Source of the DNA: JBCBGF01 sp038526915
GTDB lineage: Bacteria; Pseudomonadota; Alphaproteobacteria; Rhodobacterales; Rhodobacteraceae
DNA: 64,000 nt
Direction: 5' to 3'
Assembly: GCA_038526915.1 (NCBI GenBank)
Contig: JBCBGF010000007.1
Coordinates: 62,001-126,000, forward strand
Translations under genes and position numbers: made by a program
The notes under the pieces: model-generated
What the model was told of the DNA's origin: nothing
The model's input: the letters and a program-made list of their open reading frames with translations, nothing else
The model's database searches: none
Shown: positions 9,764-18,443 of the stretch, in pieces
Position numbering within the stretch: the stretch's first letter is position 1
How the letters are laid out: the number at the start of each line of letters is the position of its first letter

Positions 9764-10621
9764 ATGACCGACTACCTTGTCTATGACGTCTTCACCGACA
9801 CGCCGTTCGGCGGCAACCCCCTGGCCGTGATCCCCGACGCTCGCGGCCTTGACGGCGCGCTGATGCAGAAGATCACGCGCGAGTTCAATTTCTCGGAATC
9901 TACTTTCGTCCTGCCCCCGGAGGACCCCGCCCACACCGCAAAGGTGCGCATCTTCACCCCCAGCGCCGAACTACCCTTTGCCGGCCACCCCACCATCGGC
10001 ACTGGCATTGCACTGGCCGAGATGGGCCATGGGCCGGACATGGTGCTGGAACTGGGCGTGGGCCCGATCCCCGTCACGGCGCAAAACGGCTCCGCCCGGT
10101 TTGTGACGAAGACACCGCTCACCAAAGGCGACAGGCCCACACCTGGGGAGATCGCTGATTGCCTGGGCCTGACCGCCGACGCCATCCGAACCGACCGCCA
10201 CGCCCCGCAAATGGCAAGCGTCGGGTTATCCTTCTGCCTGGCCGAGCTTGCCGATACCGCCGCCCTCTCTGGCGCAGTGACAAGCCTCGCTGCCTTCCGA
10301 CAGGCCGCCGATCAATATTCCGACCGCGCCAATTTCGGGCTGTTCTGTTACGTGCGCGACGGCAATACCATCAATGCCCGGATGTTCGCCCCCACAGGCG
10401 GCATCCCGGAAGACCCGGCAACGGGCTCAGCCTCTGCCGCCCTCACCGCCTACCTCGCCGACCTAGACGCCATGTCCCTCGCGCTCGACATCACGCAAGG
10501 CGTCGACATGGGTCGCCCGTCGCGTATCAGCACCCAAGCAACCTATGAGGATGGCAAAGTCCAAAGCGTGGCTGTATCGGGCCAGGCCCGCCGCGTGATG
10601 GAAGGCCGTCTGACCCTGTGA
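9764..10621 (+). CDS. PhzF-family isomerase-like protein
   Basis: The product has 285 residues. The PhzF/diaminopimelate-epimerase-like fold is indicated by 'VFTDTPFGGNPLAVIPDA' at the N-terminus, the FNFSESTFV segment carrying the conserved acidic catalytic Glu, AELPFAGHPTIGT in the middle, and 'GIPEDPATGSASAALTAYL' near the C-terminus. True PhzF acts in phenazine synthesis, but no other phz genes are present, so this is likely one of the common stand-alone homologues with an unknown metabolic substrate. ATG 9764 is preferred over GTG 9755 because the family begins directly with the MTDYLVYDVF-type strand. Confidence 0.85.
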   Translation: MTDYLVYDVFTDTPFGGNPLAVIPDARGLDGALMQKITREFNFSESTFVLPPEDPAHTAKVRIFTPSAELPFAGHPTIGTGIALAEMGHGPDMVLELGVGPIPVTAQNGSARFVTKTPLTKGDRPTPGEIADCLGLTADAIRTDRHAPQMASVGLSFCLAELADTAALSGAVTSLAAFRQAADQYSDRANFGLFCYVRDGNTINARMFAPTGGIPEDPATGSASAALTAYLADLDAMSLALDITQGVDMGRPSRISTQATYEDGKVQSVAVSGQARRVMEGRLTL

Positions 10622-10689
10622 TCCAAAAGGGGTTCAAGCCCCGCGCACCTTCGGGTATCCAGTACCCCCGGCCCTGACGGAGCGAGGCC

Positions 10690-11103
10690 ATGAGCGACAC
10701 GATCATCGAGCGGTGCGAGGCCAAGGGCCTGCGCCTGACAGAGCAGCGCCGCATCATTGCGCAGGTGCTGGAAGATGCCGATGATCACCCCGATGTGGAA
10801 GAGCTTTATGCCCGGGCCAGCGCCGCAGATCCCCATATCTCTCTCGCGACCGTCTATCGAACCGTCAAACTGTTCGAAGAGGCGGGGATACTTGAGAAGC
10901 TCGAATTCGGCGACGGCCGCGCGCGGTATGAAGACGCCGAACGAGACCACCATGATCATCTGATCGACATTCAGTCGGGCGAAGTGATCGAATTCGTCGA
11001 TGCCGAAATCGAAGCGCTGCAAGAGAAGATCGCCGCCAAACTGGGCTATGAGCTGCGCGGCCACAAGCTTGAGCTTTACGGCGTTCCGCAGAAGAAACGC
11101 TAG
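10690..11103 (+). CDS. Fur-family metalloregulator (Fur/Mur type)
   Basis: The product has 137 residues. An N-terminal winged helix ('GLRLTEQRRIIAQVLEDA', then ISLATVYRTVKLFEEAG) precedes a dimerisation and metal domain with HHDHLIDIQSG and a late-acting His in LRGHKLELYG. The C-terminal CxxC pairs of the structural-zinc Fur subclass are absent. In Rhodobacterales, proteins of this form usually act as the manganese-responsive repressor Mur rather than Irr, whose haem-regulatory motif I do not see. The metal cannot be fixed by sequence alone. It sits between phzF-like and eno, on the same strand. Confidence 0.85.
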   Translation: MSDTIIERCEAKGLRLTEQRRIIAQVLEDADDHPDVEELYARASAADPHISLATVYRTVKLFEEAGILEKLEFGDGRARYEDAERDHHDHLIDIQSGEVIEFVDAEIEALQEKIAAKLGYELRGHKLELYGVPQKKR

Positions 11104-11194
11104 GCCCTGTTACCGCTAACAGGCCCTGGTTCACGCGACCACCATGGCCTGCTATAGAAGCCCCGAATCCACGCCGGACCACAAAGGGCTTCCC

Positions 11195-12469
11195 ATGAGC
11201 ATCATCATCGACATCATCGGCCGCGAAATCCTCGACAGCCGGGGCAACCCCACGGTCGAGGTGGACGTCATCCTCGAAGACGGCACCATGGGCCGCGCTG
11301 CCGTGCCCTCGGGCGCGTCCACCGGGGCGCATGAGGCGGTCGAAAAGCGCGATGGCGACAAGTCGCGCTACATGGGCAAGGGCGTGCTGGAAGCTGTGGC
11401 CGCCGTGAACGGTGAGATCGCCGAAGGTCTCGTCGGCATGGACGCCACGGATCAGGAAGACCTCGATGCGGCGATGATCGAACTCGACGGCACCGCCAAT
11501 AAAGGGCGGCTGGGCGCCAACGCGATCCTCGGGGTGTCCATGGCCGCCGCCAAGGCCGCCGCCGATTTCTCGATGCTGCCGCTCTACCGCTATGTCGGCG
11601 GCACCGCGGCCCGCACCCTGCCCGTCCCGATGATGAACATCATCAATGGCGGCGAGCATGCCGATAACCCCATCGACATCCAGGAATTCATGATCATGCC
11701 GGTCTCGGCGGCCAACATCCGCGAGGCGGTGCGGATGGGCGCGGAGGTGTTCCACACGCTGAAGAAAGAGCTCTCCGCCGCAGGCCTGTCCACTGGCATC
11801 GGCGACGAAGGCGGCTTTGCCCCCAACCTGTCATCGACCCGCGACGCGCTCGATTTCATCCTGCGCTCGGTGGAAAAGGCGGGCTACAAGCCGGGCGATG
11901 ACATCATGCTGGCACTTGATTGCGCCGCGACGGAGTATTTCAAGGACGGCAACTATGTGCTGGCCGGCGAGGACAAGACCCTCACCTCTGCCGAAAACGT
12001 GGCCTATCTTGAAGCGCTCGTCGCCGACTACCCGATCCTGTCGATCGAAGACGGGATGAGCGAGGATGACTGGGACGGCTGGAAGATGCTGACCGAGGCC
12101 CTCGGCGACAAGGTCCAACTCGTGGGCGACGACCTCTTCGTCACGAACCCCACCCGTCTGGCAGACGGCATTGCGCAGAAGGCGGCCAACTCGCTCCTCG
12201 TCAAAGTCAACCAGATCGGCAGCCTGTCGGAAACGCTCCGCGCTGTCGACATGGCCCACCGCGCGCGGTTCACCTGCGTGATGTCGCATCGATCGGGTGA
12301 GACGGAGGATGCCACCATCGCCGACCTCGCCGTGGCCACGAATTGCGGGCAGATCAAGACCGGCTCTCTCGCGCGGTCGGACCGGCTCGCAAAGTACAAC
12401 CAGTTGATCCGGATCGAGGAAATGCTGGGCGAGACTGCGGAATATGCGGGGCGGTCGATCCTGCGGTGA
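11195..12469 (+). CDS. eno: Enolase
   Basis: The product has 424 residues. It converts 2-phosphoglycerate to phosphoenolpyruvate in glycolysis and is cytosolic. Hallmarks: 'REILDSRGNPTVEVDV' at the N-terminus, 'AAVPSGASTGAHEAVE', LSIEDGMSEDDWDGW with metal-binding acids, 'VGDDLFVTNPTRL', LLVKVNQIGSLSET with the catalytic lysine, and the signature SHRSGETEDATIADLAVA. ATG 11195 gives the standard MxIIIDIxGREILDSRG start. The stop codon overlaps the GTG start of the following methyltransferase gene (GTGA), so the two are translationally coupled. Confidence 0.98.
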   Translation: MSIIIDIIGREILDSRGNPTVEVDVILEDGTMGRAAVPSGASTGAHEAVEKRDGDKSRYMGKGVLEAVAAVNGEIAEGLVGMDATDQEDLDAAMIELDGTANKGRLGANAILGVSMAAAKAAADFSMLPLYRYVGGTAARTLPVPMMNIINGGEHADNPIDIQEFMIMPVSAANIREAVRMGAEVFHTLKKELSAAGLSTGIGDEGGFAPNLSSTRDALDFILRSVEKAGYKPGDDIMLALDCAATEYFKDGNYVLAGEDKTLTSAENVAYLEALVADYPILSIEDGMSEDDWDGWKMLTEALGDKVQLVGDDLFVTNPTRLADGIAQKAANSLLVKVNQIGSLSETLRAVDMAHRARFTCVMSHRSGETEDATIADLAVATNCGQIKTGSLARSDRLAKYNQLIRIEEMLGETAEYAGRSILR

Positions 12470-13212
12470 GCGCCGAGCCACTCTATACCGATCCCTTTTT
12501 CGTCTCCTTCTACGACCTGCAAAACCGCTGGGCGGCGGATTTCGATCTCTGCGCCCGGCTGGCCCAATCCGCGAGCTCCGTCCTCGACCTTGGCTGCGGC
12601 ACCGGCGAACTCGCCGCCCATCTGGCCCAAACCCACCGCGTCACCGGCGTCGACCCCGCGCCCGCCATGCTCGACATCGCCCGCACCCGCCCCGGCGGCG
12701 ACCGCGTGCAATGGGTCCAGTCCGACGCCGCCTCACTCGACCTGGGCGACCAGTTCGACCTGATCACCATGACCGGCCACGCCTTCCAGATCCTCCTGAC
12801 CGAGGCCGACCAACGCACCACCCTCGCCACGATCAGGCGCCACCTCGCCCCGAGTGGCCGCTTCATCCTCGACATGCGCAACCGCGCGGCCTTCGAGGTG
12901 ACGCTCTGGAACCCGCCCTATACGCGCAAGGTGATCGACCACCCCGCCCATGGCCAAGTCACCGTCGAGACCACCACCGCGTGGGACCCCGCCACCGGCA
13001 TCGCCGCCTACACCCACAGCCACACCCTGCCCTCGGGCGACCAAAGCCGCACCACCGCCCGCATCCGCTTTGACGACCACGCGCACATGCAGCGGATCCT
13101 TCGCCTCGAAGGCCTCAGCGCCGACCGCTGGTTCGGCGATTGGCACGGCAATGCATTCACCGAACAAAGCCCAGAAATCATCCCCCTCGGACGCCAAGCG
13201 GAGGCCCCATGA
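12466..13212 (+). CDS. SAM-dependent class I methyltransferase
   Basis: The product has 248 residues. The SAM-binding motif I is VLDLGCGTGELAAHLA, with post-I acidic VTGVDPAPAMLDIAR and motif LDLGDQFDLITMTGHAFQ. A beta-strand-rich C-terminus follows. The start is inferred as GTG 12466, overlapping the enolase stop; upstream in-frame ATGs lie inside eno and are unlikely. The gene ends with an ATGA overlap into the cupin gene, so eno, methyltransferase and cupin form one unit. The substrate is unknown. The DNA is notably C-rich at third positions, like its neighbours. Confidence 0.8.
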   Translation: MSAEPLYTDPFFVSFYDLQNRWAADFDLCARLAQSASSVLDLGCGTGELAAHLAQTHRVTGVDPAPAMLDIARTRPGGDRVQWVQSDAASLDLGDQFDLITMTGHAFQILLTEADQRTTLATIRRHLAPSGRFILDMRNRAAFEVTLWNPPYTRKVIDHPAHGQVTVETTTAWDPATGIAAYTHSHTLPSGDQSRTTARIRFDDHAHMQRILRLEGLSADRWFGDWHGNAFTEQSPEIIPLGRQAEAP

Positions 13213-13628
13213 CCGCCGACGACATCATCGCCCACCTGCGCCTCACCCCGCACCCCGAGGGCGGCCACTACCGTCAAACCTGGGTCGAGGACCCCGCCAC
13301 AGGCCGCCCCGCCGGCACCTGCATCTACTTCCTGCTGAAGCAAGGCGAGCGCAGCCACTGGCACCGCGTCGACGCCACCGAGATCTGGCACTTCTACGCC
13401 GGTGCGCCCCTAATCCTGTCGCTGTCTGAGACTGAAACAGGCCCTGCCACCGATCACACGCTGACATCCGACCTGACCCGAGGCGCACCTCAGATCATCG
13501 TCCCGAAACACCACTGGCAAGCCGCCCGCACCACCGGCGCATACACGCTCGTCGGCTGCTCTGTCAGCCCAGGCTTTCAGTTCGACGGCTTTGAGCTTGC
13601 GCCGGCGGGGTTCGATATCCCGACCTAA
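13209..13628 (+). CDS. Cupin-superfamily protein, DUF985 (cupin_5)
   Basis: The product has 139 residues. The pattern 'LTPHPEGGHYRQTW', then IYFLLKQGERSHWHRVDATEIWHFYAG and a later 'ILVPKHHWQAARTTGAYTLVGC'-like stretch, matches the DUF985 cupin family. The His residues of HWHR and of the second cupin motif could bind a metal. The biochemical role of the family is not established to my knowledge. ATG 13209 overlaps the methyltransferase stop by four bases. Confidence 0.85.
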   Translation: MTADDIIAHLRLTPHPEGGHYRQTWVEDPATGRPAGTCIYFLLKQGERSHWHRVDATEIWHFYAGAPLILSLSETETGPATDHTLTSDLTRGAPQIIVPKHHWQAARTTGAYTLVGCSVSPGFQFDGFELAPAGFDIPT

Positions 13629-13629
13629 G

Positions 13630-13677
13630 CCCCTCTTTGGTCAAGCAATATCCCGGGGTCTGGGGCAGCGCCCCAGC
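13630..13677 (+). repeat. Intergenic repeat copy A with stem-loop between convergent genes
   Basis: The element reads CCCCTCTTTGGTC...AATATCC...GGGG then a hairpin (CTGGGGC 13660-13666, GCCCCAG 13670-13676). The same order of blocks recurs at 21053-21106. It lies between the cupin and anmK genes, which converge, and probably serves as a bidirectional terminator. Confidence 0.6.
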
Positions 13678-13680
13678 CGC

Positions 13681-14775
13681 TCAGCCCCGGCTCACCTGCC
13701 CGCCCCCCACAGGTGCCGCCACCCCCGTCGTCCCGGGCGCCGAGGTCGGCAGCCCGCGCATCACGCGCACCGCGAGATAAGCAAAGGCCTGCGCCTCGAG
13801 CATATCGCCATCGAGCCCTACCGCCTCTACCGGCTCCACCGGACAGCCGACACCGGCGGCCACCATCTCCATCAGCACGGGGTTCTTCCGCCCGCCGCCG
13901 GTGACCAGCAGCCGCGCGGGCGGCTCTGGGCAGTGCTCCATCCCGGCCGCCACCGCGGCCGCCGCTGCGGCTGTCAGCGTGGCCACTCCGTCTTCTGGCG
14001 AAAGCGCGGCCACAGCCGCCCCAAGCCCCGAAAAGTCGTTCCGGTCCAACGACTTCGGCGGCATCTTCGCAAAATACGCGGCCCCCAGCATCTCCTCCAA
14101 GACGCCCTCGGCGACCGTCCCCGCACGCGCCCGTGCCCCGTCTCGGTCGAACGCCTCCCCCCAGATCGACGCCACAAGGTCGTTAATCGGGGCATTCGCA
14201 GACCCCGTGTCGAAGGCCACCAGGGCCCCAGGCGCCTCAGGCCGCTCCACCCGCGGATCGACCCAGGTGAGATTGCCCACGCCGCCCAGATTCAGAAACG
14301 CCAAAGGCACCTCCGCCCCAATCCACCGCGCGCAAGCGTGGTGCCAGAACGGGGCGAGCGGTGCCCCCTGCCCGCCCATCTCCATATCCATCGACCGGAA
14401 ATCCCAGACGACCGTGCGCCCCAGCACCTCGGCCAGCACCGACCCGTCCCCCACCTGATGCGTCCGCCCCGCATCCGGGTCATGCATCAAGGTCTGCCCG
14501 TGAAACCCCACGACTTCCGCGTCCTCAAAACGCCCAAGCAACTCGGCGTGCGCCGTCTCCACCACCTCCGCCGCCCGCGCCACGCCGTCGCCGCCGGGCC
14601 ACTGCCCCAAAGCCGCACGCAACACCCCGCGTTCGGCCTCCGAATAGCCGCGATACCCCGTCTCACCGAACTCAAAAATCCGCCGCCCGTCCGTCAGCAC
14701 CATCGCCGCGTCCACACCATCAAGCGACGTCCCCGACATCGCCCCAAGTGCCCAGACCGGCCCGTCCTTCGTCAT
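13681..14775 (-). CDS. anmK: Anhydro-N-acetylmuramic acid kinase
   Basis: The product has 364 residues. The ASKHA-type nucleotide fold is marked by LGAMSGTSLDGVDAAMV at the N-terminus, 'VVGFHGQTLMHDPDAGRTHQVG' and 'FLNLGGVGNLTWVDP', then DTGSANAPINDLV and a C-terminal LLVTGGGRKNPVLM. The enzyme phosphorylates and opens 1,6-anhydroMurNAc during peptidoglycan recycling in the cytosol. It is divergent from tyrS, a common neighbour in Rhodobacterales, with only 65 bases between starts. Confidence 0.95.
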   Translation of the reverse strand: MTKDGPVWALGAMSGTSLDGVDAAMVLTDGRRIFEFGETGYRGYSEAERGVLRAALGQWPGGDGVARAAEVVETAHAELLGRFEDAEVVGFHGQTLMHDPDAGRTHQVGDGSVLAEVLGRTVVWDFRSMDMEMGGQGAPLAPFWHHACARWIGAEVPLAFLNLGGVGNLTWVDPRVERPEAPGALVAFDTGSANAPINDLVASIWGEAFDRDGARARAGTVAEGVLEEMLGAAYFAKMPPKSLDRNDFSGLGAAVAALSPEDGVATLTAAAAAAVAAGMEHCPEPPARLLVTGGGRKNPVLMEMVAAGVGCPVEPVEAVGLDGDMLEAQAFAYLAVRVMRGLPTSAPGTTGVAAPVGGGQVSRG

Positions 14776-14840
14776 GCCTTCCCCTCGCTCGCCCGCGCCG
14801 CTATAGACGGCTGCGCCTGACCGACGATACGCGAGTTCCC

Positions 14841-16094
14841 ATGACCTACCACCCCAAATCGGATTTCCTGCATGAGATCACCCAGCGCGGCTTTCTCGCC
14901 GACTGCACCGATCTGCAGGGGCTGGACGAGGCCCTGATCGCGGGCCGCGTGACGGGCTATATCGGGTTCGATCTGACGGCGACGAGCCTGCATATCGGCA
15001 ACCTCGTCCAGATCATGCTGCTGCGCTGGATGCAGAAGACCGGGCACAAGCCGATCACGCTGATGGGCGGGGGCACCACCAAGGTCGGCGACCCCTCGGG
15101 CAAGGACGAGATGCGCAAGATGCTGACCGTCGACCAGATCAATGCGAACGCCGATGGCATCCGGGCGGTGTTTGCGAACTACATCACCTATGGAGATGGT
15201 CAGACGGACTCGCCGCTCGTGAACAATGCCGAATGGCTCGACAAGCTCGGCTATATCGATTTCCTGCGAGACATCGGGAAACACTTCACGATCAACCGCT
15301 TGCTGGCGTTCGAGAGCGTCAAATCACGCCTCGACCGCGAACAAGCGCTGAGCTTCATCGAGTTCAACTACATGCTGCTGCAGGCCTACGACTTCCTAGA
15401 ACTCAACCGCCGGTATGGCTGCATCCTGCAGATGGGCGGGTCGGATCAGTGGGGCAATATCGTCTCGGGCGCCGACCTGATCCGCCGCGTCGATGCGAAA
15501 GAGGCGTTTGGCCTCACCACCCCGCTCGTCACCCGGTCCGATGGCAAGAAGATGGGTAAATCCGCCGAGGGCGCGATATGGCTCAACGAAGACATGATGT
15601 CGTCCTACGACTTCTGGCAGTGGTGGCGGAACGTAGACGATGCCGATGTGGGCAAGTTCCTGAAAATGTTCACCGAACTGCCCGTGGACGAATGTGATCG
15701 GCTGGGCGCGCTCGAAGGGGCCGAGATCAACGAGGCCAAGGTGCGGCTCGCAAATGAGGTGACCACCCTCTGCCGGGGCGCAGAAGCGGCGACGACGGCC
15801 GAGGCCACCGCGCGTGAGGTGTTCGAGAAGGGCGGTGTGGGGGATGATCTGCCCACCGTCACGCTGGACCACACCGATTTGGGCGACGGCATCTCTGTCG
15901 TGCAGCTTTTCGTGCGCTCGGGCCTCGCGAAATCCGGGAAAGAGGCCAAGCGGCTGATCGCCGAAGGTGGCGCGCGGCTCGACGATGCGCCCGTTACCGA
16001 TATGGGAATGGTCCTCGACGCAGGCGCGCTCAGCGCACCGAGAAAGCTCTCCGCCGGCAAGAAGCGCCACGCCCTCGTAAAAAGGGCAGACTAG
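14841..16094 (+). CDS. tyrS: Tyrosyl-tRNA synthetase
   Basis: The product has 417 residues. It charges tRNA-Tyr. Class I signatures are present: a HIGH-like site SLHIGNLVQI, the tyrosine-binding 'LNRRYGCILQMGGSDQWGN', and KMGKS (in 'SDGKKMGKSAEGAIW'). A C-terminal S4-like RNA-binding domain is seen in LVRSGLAKSGKEAKRLI-type sequence. The ATG 14841 start gives MTYHPKSDFLHEITQRG, as expected for the family; an upstream extension would overlap anmK. Confidence 0.97.
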   Translation: MTYHPKSDFLHEITQRGFLADCTDLQGLDEALIAGRVTGYIGFDLTATSLHIGNLVQIMLLRWMQKTGHKPITLMGGGTTKVGDPSGKDEMRKMLTVDQINANADGIRAVFANYITYGDGQTDSPLVNNAEWLDKLGYIDFLRDIGKHFTINRLLAFESVKSRLDREQALSFIEFNYMLLQAYDFLELNRRYGCILQMGGSDQWGNIVSGADLIRRVDAKEAFGLTTPLVTRSDGKKMGKSAEGAIWLNEDMMSSYDFWQWWRNVDDADVGKFLKMFTELPVDECDRLGALEGAEINEAKVRLANEVTTLCRGAEAATTAEATAREVFEKGGVGDDLPTVTLDHTDLGDGISVVQLFVRSGLAKSGKEAKRLIAEGGARLDDAPVTDMGMVLDAGALSAPRKLSAGKKRHALVKRAD

Positions 16095-16137
16095 CTTCTT
16101 CTTGTCGAAAAAACGCGGGGGGGGCCGCCGCAGGCAG

Positions 16138-16152
16138 CGGGGCAGCGCCCCG
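16138..16152. terminator. Short GC stem-loop between convergent tyrS and DUF3179 genes
   Basis: CGGGGC (16138-16143) pairs with GCCCCG (16147-16152) around a 3-base loop. There is no clean T tract, so it is a weak or bidirectional terminator candidate. Confidence 0.4.
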
Positions 16153-16157
16153 TTGGT

Positions 16158-17129
16158 CTACTGCCCCAGCATCCACTCCCCCTCCGGCCAGAACGCATGA
16201 TACGCGAACGCAAACAGCACGTCATGGGGCAGGTCATTGCCCGCCGCATCCCGCACCCGGATCGTCCCCACATCCCGCGCCTGCGCGATGTTGCGCGCGT
16301 CCAGCGCCGAAGCCTGCCCCGCCCGCCACGTGAGCGTCACGCCCGCCTCAGTGATCTCGTGCGTCTCGCGCAGCCGTTCCACCGGCCAGGCCCGGTCGCC
16401 CACACGCACCACCCGCGCGAGCGCCGGGATGTCATGGGGCGGCATCTCTCCGTTGTAAAGGAAAGGCCGGAACGAACTGTCATAGTTCACGTAAGGGTTT
16501 GATCCGTAATCCCTATTCCACCCCGGCTCGTCCATCACCGCGCCGTCGGGATTGCGCTCGCGAAACTCTGCCCAGCTTTCCATCCAGGTCGGTAGGGCCA
16601 CCAGCTCCACCCCCGTCATCTCGCCCACGATCCCCTCGCCGATGGCCTGCTGCCACCAGCTTTGCGTTTCGCGGTCGTACATAACCATGTCCGAATTGCG
16701 CAGCTTGCCCGAGACGCCAAAGCTCAGCACCTGCCCCGCGACCCGCCGGTCAAACGTGATCCCAGAATTGCACAAGGGGCAGAAGGTCACCGCAATCGGC
16801 ACACCGCCCATCTCGTCATTCACGATCTCATGCCAGGTGAGATACCGGATCGGATAGGCGCGCGGCACCTCACCCTCCATCTCGACGGTGATGACCGGTT
16901 CGCGGTCGCCAATGCGCGTTTCCTCAGCCGCCGCAATGAAGTTCGGGGCGTCAATCGCCGGGATCCCGTCCTTGGGTGGCCCGCCCGACAGGATCTCAAC
17001 CCAGTTGTCGACCGACGTTTGGGTAAAATCGGTATCCGGCCACTCGTGTTTCCAGAAGTTTGGATCAGCAGCGGCGGTCGTGGCAAAGGCAGCAAGGGCA
17101 AGGCTGGCGAAAAGGGATCTCAGGCGCAT
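16158..17129 (-). CDS. Exported DUF3179-family protein
   Basis: The product has 323 residues. A signal peptide (SLFASLALAAFATTAAA) precedes a mature domain with YLTWHEIVNDEMGGVPIAVTFCPLCNSGITFDRR, the characteristic DUF3179 stretch with the CPLC cysteine pair, and 'ELVALPTWMESWAEFRERNP'. The function of the family is unknown; the CxxC suggests redox or metal binding, which is inference. It is probably periplasmic. It is downstream of two cyclophilin genes on the same strand, separated by about 75 bases. Confidence 0.85.
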   Translation of the reverse strand: MRLRSLFASLALAAFATTAAADPNFWKHEWPDTDFTQTSVDNWVEILSGGPPKDGIPAIDAPNFIAAAEETRIGDREPVITVEMEGEVPRAYPIRYLTWHEIVNDEMGGVPIAVTFCPLCNSGITFDRRVAGQVLSFGVSGKLRNSDMVMYDRETQSWWQQAIGEGIVGEMTGVELVALPTWMESWAEFRERNPDGAVMDEPGWNRDYGSNPYVNYDSSFRPFLYNGEMPPHDIPALARVVRVGDRAWPVERLRETHEITEAGVTLTWRAGQASALDARNIAQARDVGTIRVRDAAGNDLPHDVLFAFAYHAFWPEGEWMLGQ

Positions 17130-17203
17130 GGGTAAAGCTCCGGCATAGGGTGCCGGAACCGTGCCAGACGCCCGCGCACCTGGATACCCCCCTCACGCAG
17201 AGG

Positions 17204-17806
17204 TTATTCGACCACTGTCACCGTCTGCATGACGTCAGGCACCTCGGGCGGTTCGCCGCGCTGGATCGCATCGACGACTTCCATCCCTTCCACCACACGG
17301 CCCACGACCGTGTACTGCCCGTTCAGGAAATAGCCCTCGTCAAACATGATGAAGAACTGGCTGTTGGCCGAGTTGGGGTTCTGCGCCCGCGCCATGCCCA
17401 CCACACCCCGGTCAAAGGGAATATCCGAAAACTCCGCCGGAATATCAGGCCGTTCCGACCCGCCGCGGCCTGCCATGCGGGGATCGCCGCCTGCCTGACC
17501 GAACTCCACATCGCCCGTCTGCGCCATGAAGCCCTCGATCACGCGGTGAAACACCACCCCGTCATAGGCCCCCTCCGCGGCTAGCCCAGTGATCTGCTCC
17601 ACATGCGCAGGTGCCACATCGGGCAGCATGTCGATCACGATTGTCCCGTTTGCCGCGCCCGATACGGTAATCTCCAGGTTCGGCCCCGGCCCGTCCACAG
17701 CAGCCTGGGACTCCGCCGTCGCAGGCAGGGTCGAGACGTAATAGGCCCCCATGACACCGATCCCCAGCGCCATTAGACCCCCAAAAATCATCTGATCCCT
17801 ACCCAT
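17204..17806 (-). CDS. Peptidyl-prolyl isomerase, cyclophilin type, membrane-anchored or exported
   Basis: The product has 200 residues from ATG 17806, which overlaps the stop of the upstream cyclophilin gene by 8 bases; ATG 17824 is possible. The N-terminal 'MIFGGLMALGIGVMGAYYV' is a signal anchor. The cyclophilin domain has VVFHRVIEGFMAQTGDVEFG, 'GVVGMARAQNPNSANSQFFI' and FLNGQYTVVGRVVEGMEVVD. It should catalyse proline cis-trans isomerisation in the periplasm. The close homology to the next upstream gene suggests tandem duplication with one copy exported. Confidence 0.92.
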   Translation of the reverse strand: MGRDQMIFGGLMALGIGVMGAYYVSTLPATAESQAAVDGPGPNLEITVSGAANGTIVIDMLPDVAPAHVEQITGLAAEGAYDGVVFHRVIEGFMAQTGDVEFGQAGGDPRMAGRGGSERPDIPAEFSDIPFDRGVVGMARAQNPNSANSQFFIMFDEGYFLNGQYTVVGRVVEGMEVVDAIQRGEPPEVPDVMQTVTVVE

Positions 17807-18305
17807 CGGCGGCCACCTTAACACTGAGCATCCGGTCGGGATTCATCGGTGGCTCGCCCCGCTGAATCGCATCCACATGTTCCATCCCCGAAACAACCCG
17901 GCCATAGACCGTATACTGTCCATTGAGGAAGTGGTTGTCCTTGAAATTAATAAAGAACTGGCTGTTGGCCGAGTTTGGGTTCTGACTGCGTGCCGCGCCC
18001 AGCGTGCCCCGGTCATGGGGCAGCTTGGAAAACTCCGCCGGCAGATCGGGCAGATCGGACCCACCCGTGCCCGCCCGCCGTAGGTTGAAATCGTTCTCGA
18101 AATTGCCGAAGGCCACGTCGCCCGTCTGCGCCATGAACCCGTCGATCACCCGGTGAAACACCACATTGTCATAGGCCCCGGACCGCGCGAGTTCCTTCAT
18201 CCGCTCGGCATGTTTCGGCGCCACATCGGGCAAAAGCTCGATGGTGACAGTGCCGTCTTTCAATTCCATGACGATGGTGTTTTCGGGATCGCTTGCCTCA
18301 GACAT
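17799..18305 (-). CDS. Peptidyl-prolyl isomerase, cyclophilin type, cytosolic
   Basis: The product has 168 residues and no signal peptide. It has VVFHRVIDGFMAQTGDVAFG, 'LGAARSQNPNSANSQFFINF' and FLNGQYTVYGRVVSGMEHVD, and catalyses proline isomerisation in the cytosol. The insert between the conserved blocks (ENDFNLRRAGTGGSDLPDLPA) is typical of alphaproteobacterial PpiB-like proteins. It overlaps the exported cyclophilin gene by 8 bases, so the two are co-translated. It is divergent from pgk. Confidence 0.94.
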   Translation of the reverse strand: MSEASDPENTIVMELKDGTVTIELLPDVAPKHAERMKELARSGAYDNVVFHRVIDGFMAQTGDVAFGNFENDFNLRRAGTGGSDLPDLPAEFSKLPHDRGTLGAARSQNPNSANSQFFINFKDNHFLNGQYTVYGRVVSGMEHVDAIQRGEPPMNPDRMLSVKVAADG

Positions 18306-18443
18306 CTTTCGGCCTCCTGTTCGTTGTCGGAGCGACCCTAAGCCGGGCGGCAGGTGAGGAAAACCCCAAAGACCGGCGCTCAGCGCTTGACGGCGGAGCA
18401 GCGCTGCTATCGGTTGGCGCCAGATATTTGAGCGGAGGGATTT

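Noticed and set aside
10620..10660. GGGTTCAAGCCCC resembling a tRNA T-arm
   Set aside because: No acceptor, anticodon or D-arm can be found around it; the spacer is only 68 bases.
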